From: JBHJHP01 sp042219825
GTDB lineage: Bacteria > Bacteroidota > Bacteroidia > Bacteroidales > UBA5342
Reading direction: 5' to 3'
Length of the DNA stretch: 64,000 nt
Assembly (NCBI RefSeq): GCF_042219825.1
Contig: NZ_JBHJHQ010000005.1
Location: 442,087 to 506,086 of the forward strand
Below the pieces are notes generated by a model that worked only from the letters and a program-made list of their open reading frames with translations, did no database searches and was not told the DNA's origin. A program made the translations under genes and the position numbers. Numbering within the stretch: the first letter of the stretch is position 1; each line of letters opens with the position of its first letter. This document shows, in pieces, positions 63,915 through 64,000 of this stretch.

Positions 63915-64000
63915 CATGACCCACCCTGGCTTTTGGCAAACCTGCAAGCTTCATATTTGCTGCCCTCCCTAAACACTCTCTTCGGTCGTGCCCAGGGAGG
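63915..64000. repeat. Tandem repeat unit, type B (second copy, cut by window end)
   Basis: Starts CATGACCCACCCTGG and carries GGTCGTGCCCAGGGAGG like the first type B unit, so the A-B order continues beyond the window. Confidence 0.8.

Noticed and set aside
63148..63954. Several similar minus-strand reading frames (beginning MKLAGLPKARVGHE...) in the repeat array
   Set aside because: They are translations of the tandem repeat units, change frame and length between units, and lack ribosome-binding context; repeats explain them better than genes.
63157..64000. CRISPR array
   Set aside because: Units are 236-285 bp with long near-identical stretches; there are no 25-40 bp repeats with unique spacers and no cas genes nearby.

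Overview
The window comes from a member of the Bacteroidota, most likely a Bacteroidales/Marinilabiliales-type environmental or gut bacterium. The reasons are two SusC/SusD pairs, about eleven secreted proteins that end in type IX secretion (T9SS) sorting domains, TAnnTTTG-type promoters, AT-rich intergenic DNA and several families found mainly in this phylum (GldE-like CNNM protein, DUF393/DCC1 protein, GIN-domain lipoprotein). The species cannot be named from the sequence alone.

Left part (1-19.4 kb), mostly core and cell-envelope genes: the tail of a LamG/T9SS protein; an ATP-cone/Mrr-like nuclease; a large T9SS CotH protein; a minus-strand pair of an aldolase-like enzyme and a chorismate-mutase-like enzyme; an outer-membrane barrel; and an ECF sigma / anti-sigma / DUF4097 / barrel / GIN-lipoprotein operon with a recognisable ECF-type promoter. 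Next comes coaX - outer-membrane protein - TPR protein - lptC - CNNM/CBS protein, a compact core operon, followed by tRNA-Phe(GAA).

Middle part (19.5-30.8 kb), accessory secreted proteins: a 1343-residue metallopeptidase-like T9SS protein flanked by two diverged 101-bp direct repeats; an AttH/CrtC-like T9SS protein; a PL1-type pectate lyase; and a SusR-like membrane-spanning regulator (beta-propeller, Y_Y_Y, TM, LuxR-type HTH).

Right part (31-62.6 kb), a large beta-glucan utilisation locus. One minus-strand operon carries GH3, GH5, GH16, GH128, a CotH kinase-like protein, GH30 and a GH5 of another type; a paralogue of the last gene faces it on the plus strand. Upstream lie a non-catalytic CBM9/BIG2/CBM4-like T9SS protein and a six-gene operon made of two FAS1-SusC-SusD triads, closed by a good terminator. 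The enzyme set fits a beta-1,3-glucan with beta-1,6 linkages (laminarin or fungal-type glucan): GH16 and GH128 cut beta-1,3 bonds, GH30 probably beta-1,6 bonds, GH3 releases glucose, and CBM6-type modules keep the enzymes on the polymer. The two FAS1-SusC-SusD triads would bind and import the oligosaccharides. The substrate is inferred from families, not shown.

The right end (63.1-64 kb) is non-coding repetitive DNA: alternating A (about 236 bp) and B (285 bp) units with conserved hairpins, running out of the window.
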